Shown piece after piece: positions 47,007-58,397 of a DNA stretch of 64,000 nt. The stretch comes from Pohlia nutans. Its lineage: Eukaryota > Streptophyta > Bryopsida > Bryales > Mniaceae. Numbering within the stretch: position 1 is the first letter of the stretch; every line of letters begins with the position of its first letter. Position numbers and translations under genes: made by a program. The notes under the pieces were generated by a model. The model was not told the DNA's origin. It did no database searches and saw only the letters and a list, made by a program, of their open reading frames with translations. The DNA is taken from assembly GCA_022496805.1 (NCBI GenBank), contig CM040087.1, forward strand, positions 4,848,001 to 4,912,000, written 5' to 3'.

Positions 47007-48615
47007 CAGTACCTCACAAAACTGTTCCAATGATTGGAACTTCTAGATTCAAAAGTATGTGTAAGATAAATGGATGTCCAAACTTTCAAGTAGTAGTTTG
47101 AGGCATATATTACATCCAATCTAGTACACATTTGTAAAAAAATCTAACTAAATCAAATATCATTGAAGGAAAAATGAAAGTTAAAAACTAGTATATACAT
47201 TGGTACAGTTTTGTGAGTGCTCTAAGTAAACTAGCTAATACTTTGTCCATCTTCCTTTTGAAGCTATTACAGCTTCAATCCTTTTGGGCATACTTTCTAT
47301 AAGTCTTCTACAATCATGTGCAGTAATAGAAGAGAAGACTTGTACTACACGTTCCCATAATTCTATCATTCCTTTTGGAGGTGAATCATATTGATTCAAT
47401 CTCCTTTTGAGGATGGCCCATAGATGTTCTATTGGATTTAAATCAGGGGATTGGGCAGGCCACGTTAGAAGACTAAAACTTTGCCTTGAAAACCATTCTT
47501 GCATCATTTTTGTGGTGTGAACGGAAGCATTATCTTGCTGAAAAATGACTTGTGTAGCATCTAATCCATATTTTCTAATTGTACCATCTATTGTCTGCTC
47601 TAAAATCTGACGATATCCATGTTGATTGAGGCGGCCTTCAACTTTGTACACTAGTCCTGGCCCATAAATGGTCATACTACCCCAAATCATGATTCCACCA
47701 CCACCATGCTTTACTGTCTCTGTAACAGTGCGTGTTGACAACTCATGTGGATCACGACTCCAACATCAAGAGATTCCATCAGAGCAGAATAAGTTGATTT
47801 TAGACTCATCAAAGAAAATGACACGACTCCAATCATCTATAGTCCAATCTAGATGGGCTCTTGCAAAGTCTAAACGTGCTTTGATATTCTTGACTGAAAG
47901 ACGTGGTTTTTTCTGCTTCACTTGTGATTGTAAACCACCTCTACGTAAAACACGTCTCACTGTTTCAACACACACTTGCATCCCAAATGCCTCTTGCACA
48001 TTTTTTGTAGCCTCTACTGCAGTACTAAGCTTTACCTCTAGTCATATTCAATACACAAGACCGTTCCATTGCAGGAGTCATCTTTCTTGGTCTACCTCCA
48101 TGTGATGATTCTACATTGAAAACACACTTTTGTCGGAGCCTCTGTACAGTTCCAACACCCACATGCAAACTCCTTGACACTTCTCTTATAGTGCACCCTC
48201 TTTGCAACATAGAAAGAACGTCTGACTTTTTTTGAGAAGATAATGCAGACACCATCTTTTCTACTTGGAAGCAAGAACAACAAAGTACAAAAAACTGTAG
48301 GAAAATGGTCTATACACACACTGGAACAAAATTCTACAACAAAGAGTTGAAGGTCCATCAAGATTGACAAGCTTTTGTAAACATTTAGTTTTGGAAGAGT
48401 GCACTCACAAAACTGTTCCAGTGAATCAGATGGCTTTGAACCCTACAATTGTCACGTATAGATAGTCATGCATGTCATTGGTTTTTACATGTGGCTTCCT
48501 AACGTAGATTAGAAGCTTATTGCAATGCCACATGGGCATTTGCAATTGCCATGTAGCATCCACAGTCAACCAAAAGAAGATATTTACAGCATTGGAACAG
48601 TTTTGTGAGGTACTG
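47007..48615. mobile_element. Tc1-like transposon region, outer inverted repeats with TA duplication (1,609 bp)
   Basis: Outer ends CAGTACCTCACAAAACTG and CAGTTTTGTGAGGTACTG are exact inverses, flanked by TA (47005-47006 and 48616-48617). Inner inverted ends CAGTTTTGTGAGTGC and GCACTCACAAAACTG lie at 47206 and 48415, giving a 1,210-bp inner unit of ordinary Tc1 size with TA at its left edge. Either one element carries a compound end, or a Tc1-like element inserted into a related MITE. Confidence 0.85.
47235..48255 (-). pseudogene. Tc1-like DD34E transposase, one frameshift and one stop
   Basis: The minus strand encodes a transposase of about 340 residues in three pieces. The N-terminal paired-like helix-turn-helix (QRGCTIREVSRSLHVGVGTV) and GRPRK linker are in 48025-48255. 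The first catalytic Asp, in VIFFDESK, is in 47766-47999. The second Asp, in IFQQDNASVHT, and the Glu, in SPDLNPIEHLW, are in 47235-47741. There are 34 residues between the second Asp and Glu, so the triad is DD34E, as in Tc1 elements. Plant mariner-like transposases are typically DD39D. A frameshift near 48030 and a TGA at 47766-47768 break the gene. The total span (1,021 nt) is consistent with one net single-base shift. The enzyme would cut and paste DNA at TA sites; this copy cannot make it intact. Confidence 0.92.
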
Positions 48616-48681
48616 TATGTTACGGGATCAAAAAAATTACAAAGAATTTTCTTTAACTTCAGTTGGCCAAAGCAAAGAGGG

Positions 48682-49900
48682 TTAACCCCTAAAGGACCAA
48701 GTGTCCTAACTAGGACATTTAGAGAATCGGGTAGGTTCCGGTGAACACATTTTTAATCGAATTTTGAAGGAATTTTAATAGTAGATTCCCCAATGTGCCA
48801 CGAAAATGGGGATTCTTTTTTTTTTGAATTCCGACACTGTATGTGAAAGTTATGAGGGGAAATGTGTTTTTTTCAGGAGAAAGGGCAGCGGGGCAGTAGA
48901 GAAATAGTTGAATTTTAGGGGGGGCAACAAGATGGGCGGCGTGTTGAAAATGGGGTGGACTGTGGGGGGTAGAAGACCACCCCATTTTCCAAACTCATTA
49001 AAAAAATTAAAACATAATATAGATTTTTAATTTTTAATTATTTTTTTATAAATAAAAGTCATTATTTTAAACTGAAAATTATCATTTTAAATTAAAAAAA
49101 TATTATTTTAAACTAAAAGTTCAATTTTATAATTAAAAAGTATTATTTGAAAATTTGAAAATTAAAATCATTTTTAAAAATTAAAAATTAAAAATTAAAA
49201 TCCTCCAATGAGGGACTCCCACGAGGCAGACACCTTGACAGTTAGTGGGGTCATGAACATTGGAATGGGTTGGCACTTCAATTCCCTTCCTCCACCCTTT
49301 ATTTCCCCCCTAACCCCCAAAATTCTTAGAAAATGTGCTACATGTCTTCTAAAACTTGGAGATTTAATTTTTTTTCAAAAAACATTTCGCCATTCTATCG
49401 AGGGTGGAATGTACTTGTGTTTCACCGCTTGGATTCGTATTTTAAATAAAGAAAGTAAAAAATATTGCAATTCCAAAAACATATAGTTTTTTCTGAACTT
49501 TTAAACCCCCAACAAGTGCAAGGTGTTCTTCAACATCCTAAACATCTCCGAACGCAACGAAAATTGGTACACAACTAAGTAACACCATATAGAATGTGAA
49601 AGTGAAGTGCGACAGGTTTTGGTAGTGAGGTTTTTTTGATGTAGCCATGGTCAAACGCATCTGAAATTTTCGGGCATGTGTTTTTTTGGGGTGTTTTTTT
49701 CCATCAAATGCAATTATCTTGCAATCCGTGCAGTCAAAATCAACGAAATTTGTTGTGTATGTTTTTCAAATAGTTTAGGACAAGATCTTACGGTTAGAAG
49801 GTAAAAAATAACATTTTTTTGGATTTTTTGCATGGGGGAGTAAAAATGGCAGCATTGGAGTGTTTTTGGAGGAAAAACACTCCGGTCCTTTAGGGGTTAA
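48682..49900. mobile_element. TTAA-bounded piggyBac-type element (1,219 bp)
   Basis: Left TTAACCCCTAAAGGACCAAG and right CCGGTCCTTTAGGGGTTAA are inverted with TTAA at both boundaries. The termini resemble those of the 46056-46971 element, while the interior differs. It includes a very A/T-rich block at 49000-49200. No transposase is visible. Confidence 0.75.
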
Positions 49901-50437
49901 AGAGTTGAATTGTCTATTAGTAGTATCTCTATAGTGTTGTTACAATGTAAAATTAAACTGTGGTCCAACAAGGTGTTAAAAATATTATATGTAGAACATT
50001 GTGTCATTTGAGTCTTTAAATGGTTGGCATGATGTTGGTTTAACCTTTTAGTGCCTAGGTAATCACTAAGTGGTCACTAGTCATTCGAAAATGAAATGTT
50101 AGAAAATTTGTGAACCATCTCAATCCGATGTTTGGGGCTACCTTCTACTTTGTATTCCAATATATCGTTCTTCAAACCTGTTAAAACTACATTTTTTTTA
50201 ATAGCACTTTAAGCTCAAATCCCTAAAACTCAAAAGCACAACACATAAAACATTTATCTCTCAAATTTTCTTCTTATGTAAGCTCAAGAAACATGCCACC
50301 TACACCATGTTGTTTCATCACTATTATTCACATTTTCCCTAAAATAATCATATTGTTCTAAGCTTTTTGTAGTTACTCTGATTTTTACAAGAGAACAAAT
50401 TGAAAAATATTATAAAACTTATCTTTGCAAAATTGGT

Positions 50438-50670
50438 TTAACCCTTAAAGGTCCTTGGGGATAGTAGATACATTACCGTATATATGACATTTATTGTAAG
50501 TAGAAAGTTCCACATTGAAATCCCAATAGCTTATTAAGACCATGTAGACATGAATTTTAACTTCACTTTTGATATGAAACTCAAAGGATGTGTAGAACCA
50601 TTTCAAATACAATGGAATATGGCCATAAAATTCCGGCCAGAACGGGCTCTCTGGACCTTTTAAGGGTTAA
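50438..50670. mobile_element. TTAA-bounded MITE, family 2 (233 bp)
   Basis: Left TTAACCCTTAAAGGTCC and right GGACCTTTTAAGGGTTAA are inverted. The interior is an inverted copy of 36216-36445. A solo right end (CCTTTAAGGGTTAA) follows at 50686-50699. Confidence 0.8.
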
Positions 50671-51295
50671 GGTAATAACTTAATACCTTTAAGGGTTAAC
50701 AATACCTTGCATGAGGAGAATACCAGAAAAAACATAATATATCTTAACATGTGAGGACTTAATGAGGTTTGACCAGGCATTCGTCCTGTGCTTAACAAAG
50801 CAGAGAGCTCGACAGACTGTACATTTGTACAGTAGCAATACTGCATCATTACCTGAACTTCTCATTGCCCGTGTCAACAGGATTCAGTATAAGAGAATAG
50901 CATTATGGGACCATAGAACTTAGTTCATGATAGCAAAAATTATAGTTCCTTTTTAGAAGAAAAATGAGTACAGAAAACAAAACCCAAAGACTTGAAAAAA
51001 ACAAATATGACATACTAGGTATTGATAAAAATGGCTTTCAAAAAAACATTTTATTACAAAATAAAAGGCCAAGAAACTTCAACACTGAAAAAGGCCTTCA
51101 ATATTTCAAATTTTCAAAATTTTGGCAACAGTTTTACTACATTGTAATCCAAAAACAACCTTTTACAAGTGATCCTATCTCACATAATTTGAATTTGTGG
51201 TAAAAATCCTAAAACACTATTCTTATTTACATTGGCTATCATTGTATTGTGGCTCGAACAAATTTGAGCTAGAAAAGATAAATTGCAACAACATT

Positions 51296-51706
51296 CTATG
51301 GTGTTTCGATATCATCAGAGTTTGTTGACGTCGTCGCTTGTTGCTTTGCTTCCGTATTCAAGCAACTCCCATATTCGCAATAAGGGTCGGGATTGGTCTC
51401 CGAATCCGGAACCGGAAATGGGATCGGAATTGGCTCGGGAATTGGAATCGGTAGCGGAAGTGAAAAAGGCAACGGAATGGGTTTCAAGCCGTGTTTTTCG
51501 GAGTCAAGAGGGCCCGGGACAACATCAAACTTTGGCGTGGGGACATCTACGTTAGGGGGGACCGCAACATCATGAGGACCATGTTTTCTTGTATAAAATA
51601 GCCCAGGAGCAACACTATTTCGCGACGCACCATTCTCGGCTACTACCGATAAAGTGAACGTAGAGACAATGAACAATGCAACAAGAAATGAGATTTTGAA
51701 TGCCAT
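51296..51706 (-). CDS. Small secreted proline-rich protein (136 aa), unidentified family
   Basis: The minus-strand ORF starts with a clear signal peptide (MAFKISFLVALFIVSTFTLS, then VVAENG). The mature part of about 110 residues is Pro/Val rich, with an alternating run PIPIPEPIPIPFPVP near residues 85-103 and a late Cys pair (YCEYGSC). The tail is Thr/Ser rich and acidic. The likely role is an apoplastic or cell-wall protein, judged from composition only. A TATA box (TATAAATA on the minus strand, plus-strand 51868-51875) lies about 160 bp upstream of the ATG. Upstream of that, TTTTACATT is repeated many times. Intactness, signal peptide and TATA box support a real gene. No homolog is recognised. 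Confidence 0.65.
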   Translation of the reverse strand: MAFKISFLVALFIVSTFTLSVVAENGASRNSVAPGLFYTRKHGPHDVAVPPNVDVPTPKFDVVPGPLDSEKHGLKPIPLPFSLPLPIPIPEPIPIPFPVPDSETNPDPYCEYGSCLNTEAKQQATTSTNSDDIETP

Positions 51707-51867
51707 TGTATGTGTTGTGAGATTTTTAGAAAAAAAAAAGATTGAAAGAGGAAATAGAAAAATGAAAATGATAAAATGTTGAGGATATCAAGAAATGTGA
51801 TACGAAAGAAAAGTTCGAGATGAATAAGAAGAATGAGGATTGTGAGTTTTAGAACCAAGGCCATTCC

Positions 51868-51875
51868 TATTTATA
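51868..51875 (-). promoter_or_regulatory. TATA box of the small secreted protein gene
   Basis: TATAAATA on the minus strand, about 160 bp upstream of the ATG at 51706, leaves room for a roughly 130-base leader. Confidence 0.5.
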
Positions 51876-51884
51876 GTATAATTT

Positions 51885-52125
51885 TCAACTTTTACATTTG
51901 GGTTCACCTTTTACATTTTAGTTTTTCTTTTACATTATCTTTTACATTCGCAATGCATTTTATTACTAATTTATTGTAAATGTTTTATTCACGTGCTTTT
52001 ACTTTATCTTTTACATTCAAAATACTTTTTAATTTACGTTACGTTTGTTCTTTTTTACTTTTATTATCTTTTACATTGTATTCATTCCTTTTACTTTATC
52101 TTTTATATTGACTATACTTTTTTGC
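51885..52125 (-). repeat. Promoter-proximal degenerate array of CTTTTACATT motifs
   Basis: At least seven occurrences of CTTTTACATT or ATCTTTTACATT, some interleaved with TTTTACTTT, occur over about 240 bp directly upstream of the TATA box of the small secreted protein gene. Spacing is irregular. Confidence 0.6.
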
Positions 52126-52449
52126 ATTAACTCATCTTCTACACGATATTTGTAAAAAATCTACATTATCTTGTATTTCAAATTTTCAGGCATTTTCTAA
52201 TTTATTTGGGTGGAAGCTTAGTTGCAGTTTCTGTGGTCTGATGTAAATATCCTTTTCATTACTACTGTTGAAAAGGGTGGAGTCTTCTAACCAAGAATTT
52301 GATAAATTGATTCACTCCAATTCACTATTCACACTTATAGCAGTGGCTTGTAAAATTAAACAGAAAGATTTGATTACTTGATTCAATGGCTCATGCTATG
52401 CCATTTGAATGATTATAATTTCAAAAATGAAAATAAATTAAAAACATAG

Positions 52450-53145
52450 TTAATCCCCAAGTGACCGATTGACCATTTTCTGGTTGCATTCCAAATCTCA
52501 CCCTCCATGGAAAAAGTAAATTGGTTAAAAATAATCACTCTGAACCCTATATTATTGAATGCAGTAAAACAATAAAACTCAATTTCTGAGCGATCTACGA
52601 AAGCCACCCAAATTCTATTTTTAACCAGTTTAGTTTTCTCACGGAGGGTGAGAAATAGCAATGATTGCCCGTGGGCAGGAAATGTTTTGAATTTTTTTTA
52701 AACTAGGGGTCAAGATCATCTTCTAGTGCTTTTCGATACATTTCATTTGCAACATTAAGATTCACTAAGGATTTTTTCAAAAACAAAGACCTCAATATTG
52801 TCCAAGTCTTATAAACCTTACTATTTAGGGAAACCAATAATGTTCAGTGATTTGAAAAAAATTCCTCTTAATATTTTAAAATAGAATGTCTAGTTTTAAC
52901 CGATCGTACCAAATTTCAAATTCTAAAAATAAAATTTATACTTTTAGTGAATCTTTATGGTAAATGTTCTTAAATTCATTAAATGAGTATTTAAAACTAT
53001 TTTTGGAATTTTAACCATACGGATAATTACTAAACATCATGCATCTCATTTTTTTCTTTTGGACCGAACTTCATGAAAGTTGCAGAAGTAACATTTCATA
53101 ACACAATTAGGTTTTGCCCCTACCCCTCTGTCATTTAGGAGTTAA
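52450..53145. mobile_element. TTAA-bounded diverged MITE (696 bp)
   Basis: Left TTAATCCCCAAGTGACCG and right CTGTCATTTAGGAGTTAA are imperfect inverted ends with TTAA boundaries. No coding frame. Confidence 0.5.
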
Positions 53146-53333
53146 CTTATTGTCACTTAATGTTTACAAATCGAGTTAAGTGCTTTACCCAACATGACTC
53201 AAAGGAGCCATCTAGATTTCCACATAATCCAATAGATTTAGGTCGTTGATAAAAATCATCTTTTATATAAAAGAGATTTACACTTTGTGAGCCCTTGCCA
53301 ATTGCTTTAGGGCATTGCAAACAATATGGCAGC

Positions 53334-53910
53334 TTAACCCCTAAACGTTCTCACCCATTTTGGATTTGGCAGTTTTTCGAAGATGCATCATAAAATGCAA
53401 CTAAGAGGGATATTTTCAACTTAATGAATGAATAAAAGTTGTACATTATGTACTTGAGATTCTATCCATACGGTTAGATTTATAATTTCTATCACCAATA
53501 TTTGTGTATAAATTTTCAAACCTAAAATTTAGAGCTCTTTTGTAATATGATTACAAATAAGATATTGACAATATAATAATGAAATTTTTTGGGATGGGTT
53601 CAAATGTAATACTCTAAGTGTAGTGTTTTTTTGGAGATTTTTTGGTTTCTTAACTTTAGTAGTTGACTTTTTCAATAGCACTTTTAGACTAAGATCTTCG
53701 AAATTATGGGTGGAACACTACAACATGAATTGAAGCATAAAAAATTTACAAATTATCCTCTTTCTAATTGGAGCACACATACACAAATCAGACTTCCCGT
53801 AAAAGTTTCAATAAAAAATCCACACTGCAAAAAGTGCATGATGGATGAGAAATTGGAGTTCAAATCCGTACATCATGCAAAATATGCATGGTTGGGCGGT
53901 TAGGGGTTGA
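53334..53910. mobile_element. TTAA-bounded piggyBac-type MITE, family 1 (577 bp)
   Basis: Inverted copy of 35643-36219 with identical length. It starts TTAACCCCTAAACGTTCTC and ends GGGCGGTTAGGGGTTGA, with the right TTAA mutated to TTGA. ORF 53706-53903 lies inside it and is not a gene. Confidence 0.8.
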
Positions 53911-54046
53911 TGCATGAATGTTGATCATGTTGATCATGGATTTTGATCGTGTTGATCATGGGTTATTCTTTTAGATTTTGAACATGTATACACTTCTTGG
54001 AAGTCCAAATATTCCCTTTATACTCACTTAATTCATGGCTTTGCTA

Positions 54047-54123
54047 CTCCCTCTGTAATCACGGGATTAAGCTTAATCTTTGGATTTTGGTGAAAACTGG
54101 GTGTTTTAGAGGAATGAAGGGAG
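54047..54123. mobile_element. Stowaway-type mini MITE (77 bp) with TA duplication
   Basis: Ends CTCCCTCTGTAATC and GAATGAAGGGAG are flanked by TA (54045-54046 and 54124-54125). CTCCCTCNGT is the well-known Stowaway terminus. Confidence 0.7.
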
Positions 54124-54674
54124 TAGCTTTTAGTCAAATTGTAGGTTGTAAGGGGTAATCAAATGGAATTGCACCCTGGAGATAGCTTCCTGCCAAAATG
54201 ACCTCTAAAGAAATCAATCCTATTACAATGATTTTCAAAATTGGTATGTCATTTGAGTTAACCGAAAACAAGGACTTTGTACAAAGTCAATGTGGAGTCA
54301 ACAATTTTATATAAGACATGACTTACACATAAATAGTCCCTTAGTCCCTTCATGAATAGAGCAATGACTATGGGAGAACTTATATGAACTCCCCTCTAGC
54401 ATTGGGAAGAACACGAGTTCCACTCCCATGAGCGGTGCAAGGTCTTGCTTTAGAGTATTCTTCAACCCACTATAAATTAGTATTGCCGTCTTTTGAGTTG
54501 AAAACGAGTTGAAAGTGAGTATGAGGCGAGTTTCTACTTTGAGACACTTTTTTTGGTTAACTCTATTTCCTAATTTTTTTTTATATAGAAGTGATATCAC
54601 AGTCATAAAGTAGTGTATTACATGACTTTGTAGGCTTAATCAATTGTCATTACTATCTACAATCTCATACATTG

Positions 54675-55085
54675 TTAACCCCTAAAGCTCCAACCATGCA
54701 TTTTCTTGCATGATGTATAGACTTCATCCACATTTTCTCATCCATCATGCAATTTTTGGAATGAGAAATGTTTATGGGAAGTTAGCTTCATGCATGTGTG
54801 AACTAATTAGTAAGAGGATGATTTGTGAAAATTCATTTCTCATTTTATGTTGCAATGTGTCATCCAAAGTTTCAAAGATCTAAGTTCAAAAGTGCTCTTG
54901 AAGTAATTAACTCATAAAATTAAGCAACCAAAAAATCCCCAAAAATTACTACTCTCAGAGTATTACATTTCAACCCATCACAACGAATTTTATTCATGGA
55001 TTGGCTATATGTTATTTGTAATCAAATTACAAAAGTTATTTTGAATTTCAAATTTCAAATTTTATACAAAAATATCAGTGATTGC
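54675..55085. mobile_element. TTAA-bounded MITE family 1, right-truncated
   Basis: It starts TTAACCCCTAAAGCTCCAACC and matches the family through CAGTGATTGCAATTG near 55080, then diverges. No right end is found. Confidence 0.65.
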
Positions 55086-57708
55086 AATTGATCAGTTTGA
55101 AAATCCATAAAAAAAATCATACATTGTAAAAATAATAATTAAAAACTAGGCTAGTTATTAAATTCAAAGTTTTATGTGTTGCAATTTTTTACCATTAAAA
55201 ACCATCGCTCTAAGTAGGTCAAAATCTTTAAACTGACAGATATTCGTACCTCCACCTTAGTCTAGTTTGTCATGTGGGGTCTACTCATGGATCTTCTTGC
55301 CACTCCACACGGGTGGTGTTTCTACTGGTGTTGAACTTTGGTCAAGTAAAACAACCACCAAAAGGTTGCACCCAAATTTTTGGATATACTATAACCCAAC
55401 TCTCTATGACACGTAAGGTGGGTCCTTGAATCAATTTTTTCTGGCCCAAGGTCACCATCTAAAGTGACCCATAGACATTAATTTATGGTCCTCCGCACAT
55501 GAACACTTTTGACAACTTCTGGGCGGATGTCTAGCATAAGTTAGTCCATGTCCAATACAGTGCCCATGTGCTGAAAAATCCAAGGGTTTCGGAAGCTATT
55601 CAACATTATTGAGAAGTGGTTTTCTGGCTGCTTCCATGTGTTGGTTTCATTGTGCAGAGAGCCTTTGCTCAGCAATGACGTGTAAAGTGGAAATAAAAAA
55701 ACCCAGAAAGTAAGAAGTTTTGCATATTATAAATGGGAGCTCGTCCAAGGATTTATTTTCATGCAGAGAGAAGGAAAAATCACAAAGATGTGATCTGATT
55801 TCATATTTTTATTCCCAGAGGATAATTTTATATAACTCTTCAAAGTGAAAAATTCGTCAAACTTTGAAATTGTTTCCCAGTTTCTTCAATAATCAAGTAT
55901 TCTAATAGACAATTTTGTGCAAGGAACCACCCAAAATCGATAAGCCATTATGCTCATGAACCGTGCCTATCCATCTGGGCAATGTACCGTACTAATTCCA
56001 AGATTAGTTAAGTTTCAAAAAAATAACAACTTGCACATGGAATTGTCATAATTCTTAAACATTTCCGGAAATGAGTGAAGGATGTTTATGTCTATAGTTT
56101 ACTTCGTGGGGTCTTCACCAACCAAAATTTTATTTACTTTTAGCTGGAAAGTATAGCCAAAAGGTGAAATTATTTCCTTTATTGCCAAAATATTCATCCA
56201 TATTGACGCATTTTCATCTATTTGGGAAACTCTTATTCAATTATGATGAAAGTGCTAGTAACGATGTTTGCAATTGTGCCCTCTTAAAATGTGCAATTGC
56301 TTATTGTTCAATATATTCAAATGTTGTGGGTTAGTGCAACAATATTCGATAATCTAACTTGAAAAGCTTTTAGAACGAGAAGTCATTTCATTACATGCTC
56401 GCTTTATTTTATGCTTTATACATGAAGAGACCCCTAAACACTCTAGGTGCACAACTCCTATAACAAAAATCTATGCAACATCCAAGTTGACACTAGTGAT
56501 GGATGGATATTGATAGTAGATGTCTACAATTGGTAGTTTTATATTAGATTTGAAGTCATATTTTAAAACTATCCCCACCTTTAAACTAAGAGGATGTGAC
56601 ACACGAGCAAACTAAATGTAAATTGTTGCAAGTCGTTCCAAACAACTTTCAAAGCTTGTGGTTACCAGTGCTCATCTTAAAAAAATTAACATATGAGTAA
56701 AATAATATGGTGTTTGTTCATTGCTAGCAAGGAAAAAAAAAAAACCTCCAAAAAAACAGGATCTTCAAAAATTATATGAGAATATATACTTAAAATATTC
56801 CAAAATATTTCTATATGTTTTCCAACGAAAAATACCTTTAATAGAAGGTTTAAAGGCATTCTACCTCACGGCACTGGCATGAAGTTCCAACCTGACAATT
56901 TGGATATCACTCAATAAAAGGTGGACAATAGAGTTATCCGCAAAGTGCTAGACAGTTGGGTGAGTGGACCACAGATTATGAAAAGAGAGGTTGAGAACAC
57001 AATAAAAGTAGACATGTCAGATGCTCTAAATAAACTAGAGGTCTAAAGTTTGAAGGCTCCAAAAACGGTGCCCAAAAACTTCCCAACCTCAGTTTCTATT
57101 CTCGTGGATGCTCTGTCACATGAGCTTCCTTGGCTTGACACGCATCTACATGGAGTGGGTAGCTCATTCACTGAAATAGAAAAATCAGTCACTGACAGCC
57201 CCTGACAGCCCACCACGGGCCAATTTTCGAATCCCAAGGAAATTGGCAAAGTAAGGGTCAGAACCTGTATGAGTTTGCGGAAAACTATAATAGTCAAAGG
57301 ATATTTTTAATGCATTTTTTTTGGATTTGAAATACCAATGTGTCAAGCTAAAAAGTAGTTAAAGAGCATCATTAGCATTACATGCTAAAATCCGAATTTG
57401 TAAGGTTTTATCACCTGTAAGTGAGCTAATTTATACTACAAGTTCAAATTTGCCTCATCCAAATGCCAATCTAAATGCATGCTTTAAAAAATTCAAGTTA
57501 ATGGACCAATCACAAGTAGAACGTTTAATCAAATTTAGATTTGAAATCCATAAAGAACTTACATTTAACCACTTGTTATTCAATCGAAAAGCTTCTATAA
57601 GTTTGCAAATTGGGACCTCCAGGATGCAAATTTATGGTACTTTTTGTGTTGGCAAAACCACCACCACCTATATATCACAAGCAAGATATGACAAACACTT
57701 CACTTTCA
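55086..57708. other. AT-rich intergenic DNA
   Basis: I see no gene or repeat that I can bound. ORF 57043-57297 (minus) has no recognised domain and no promoter features. Confidence 0.4.
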
Positions 57709-58245
57709 CATAACATTTAGTAGCTTTTGTGAGTGTTGCCTTCCCTCAACAAAATGATGTGGAATATCCCACATCATTTTATCCCCCCCATAAAATGATG
57801 TGGCATATTCCACATCACATCAATAGCTATAGGAACACGTGGCATTAAGCGAGAGCAATCAATCATGGTGAGTAGTAATCGAAAGCACTCACTCAATCAC
57901 AATTCAACAATGTTTTGTAATTTTTTATTTGATTCAATAGTCCATTCAATTACAAAACACTACACTAAATAGGTAGATTAGTGATAAATAATTATAAGAT
58001 TTGAAAATATTATAGATTTTTACTCTCAATTTTTTTTTTACCAAAGACATTGATTCCAATACTATTGAAAGATCCACATCTTGACCAATATAGAGGGTAA
58101 AAAAATTGGTCAACAGTAAAAACTTACAACATGTTTATGTAAATTAGTGTATTTAACACTAATCTACCTATTTAGTGTAGTCACTCCATATATAAAGGTG
58201 GATGAAACTAAAAGGCAGCCTCTTGGAAGGCTATTGAATGTTATG
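57709..58245. mobile_element. MITE with TIR CATAACATTCAATAGCC, copy 2, carrying a nested MITE
   Basis: The ends and interior match 11097-11500. Two additions are present: a tandem inverted block of GATGTGGAATATCCCACATC type near 57755-57815, and the mariner-type MITE at 57963-58177. Confidence 0.7.
57963..58177. mobile_element. Mariner/Stowaway-type MITE copy (215 bp) nested in another MITE
   Basis: TIR CACTAAATAGGTAGATTAGTG and inverse, flanked by TA. It is the same family as 37024-37239. The corresponding point of the 11097-11500 copy is uninterrupted (AATTAGTGGTCACTCC), giving an empty site. Confidence 0.75.
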
Positions 58246-58397
58246 TCAAAATTCACATAAATCACATTTTAATTGAAAATAGAAAATTTCCTTCACTTTT
58301 ATTCACGAATCTACCGTGTCTATCAAACCAAAAGTAATTATACCAATTTTGATTTTCAAAATTCCAAGGACAGCAGCGTGAATGGGCGGTGAGTGTA

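Noticed and set aside
50964..51203. 79-codon plus-strand ORF
   Set aside because: AT-rich composition rich in N, K and F, no signal or domain, and no promoter features.
53706..53903. 65-codon ORF
   Set aside because: It lies wholly inside the family-1 TTAA MITE and is not open in the other copies.
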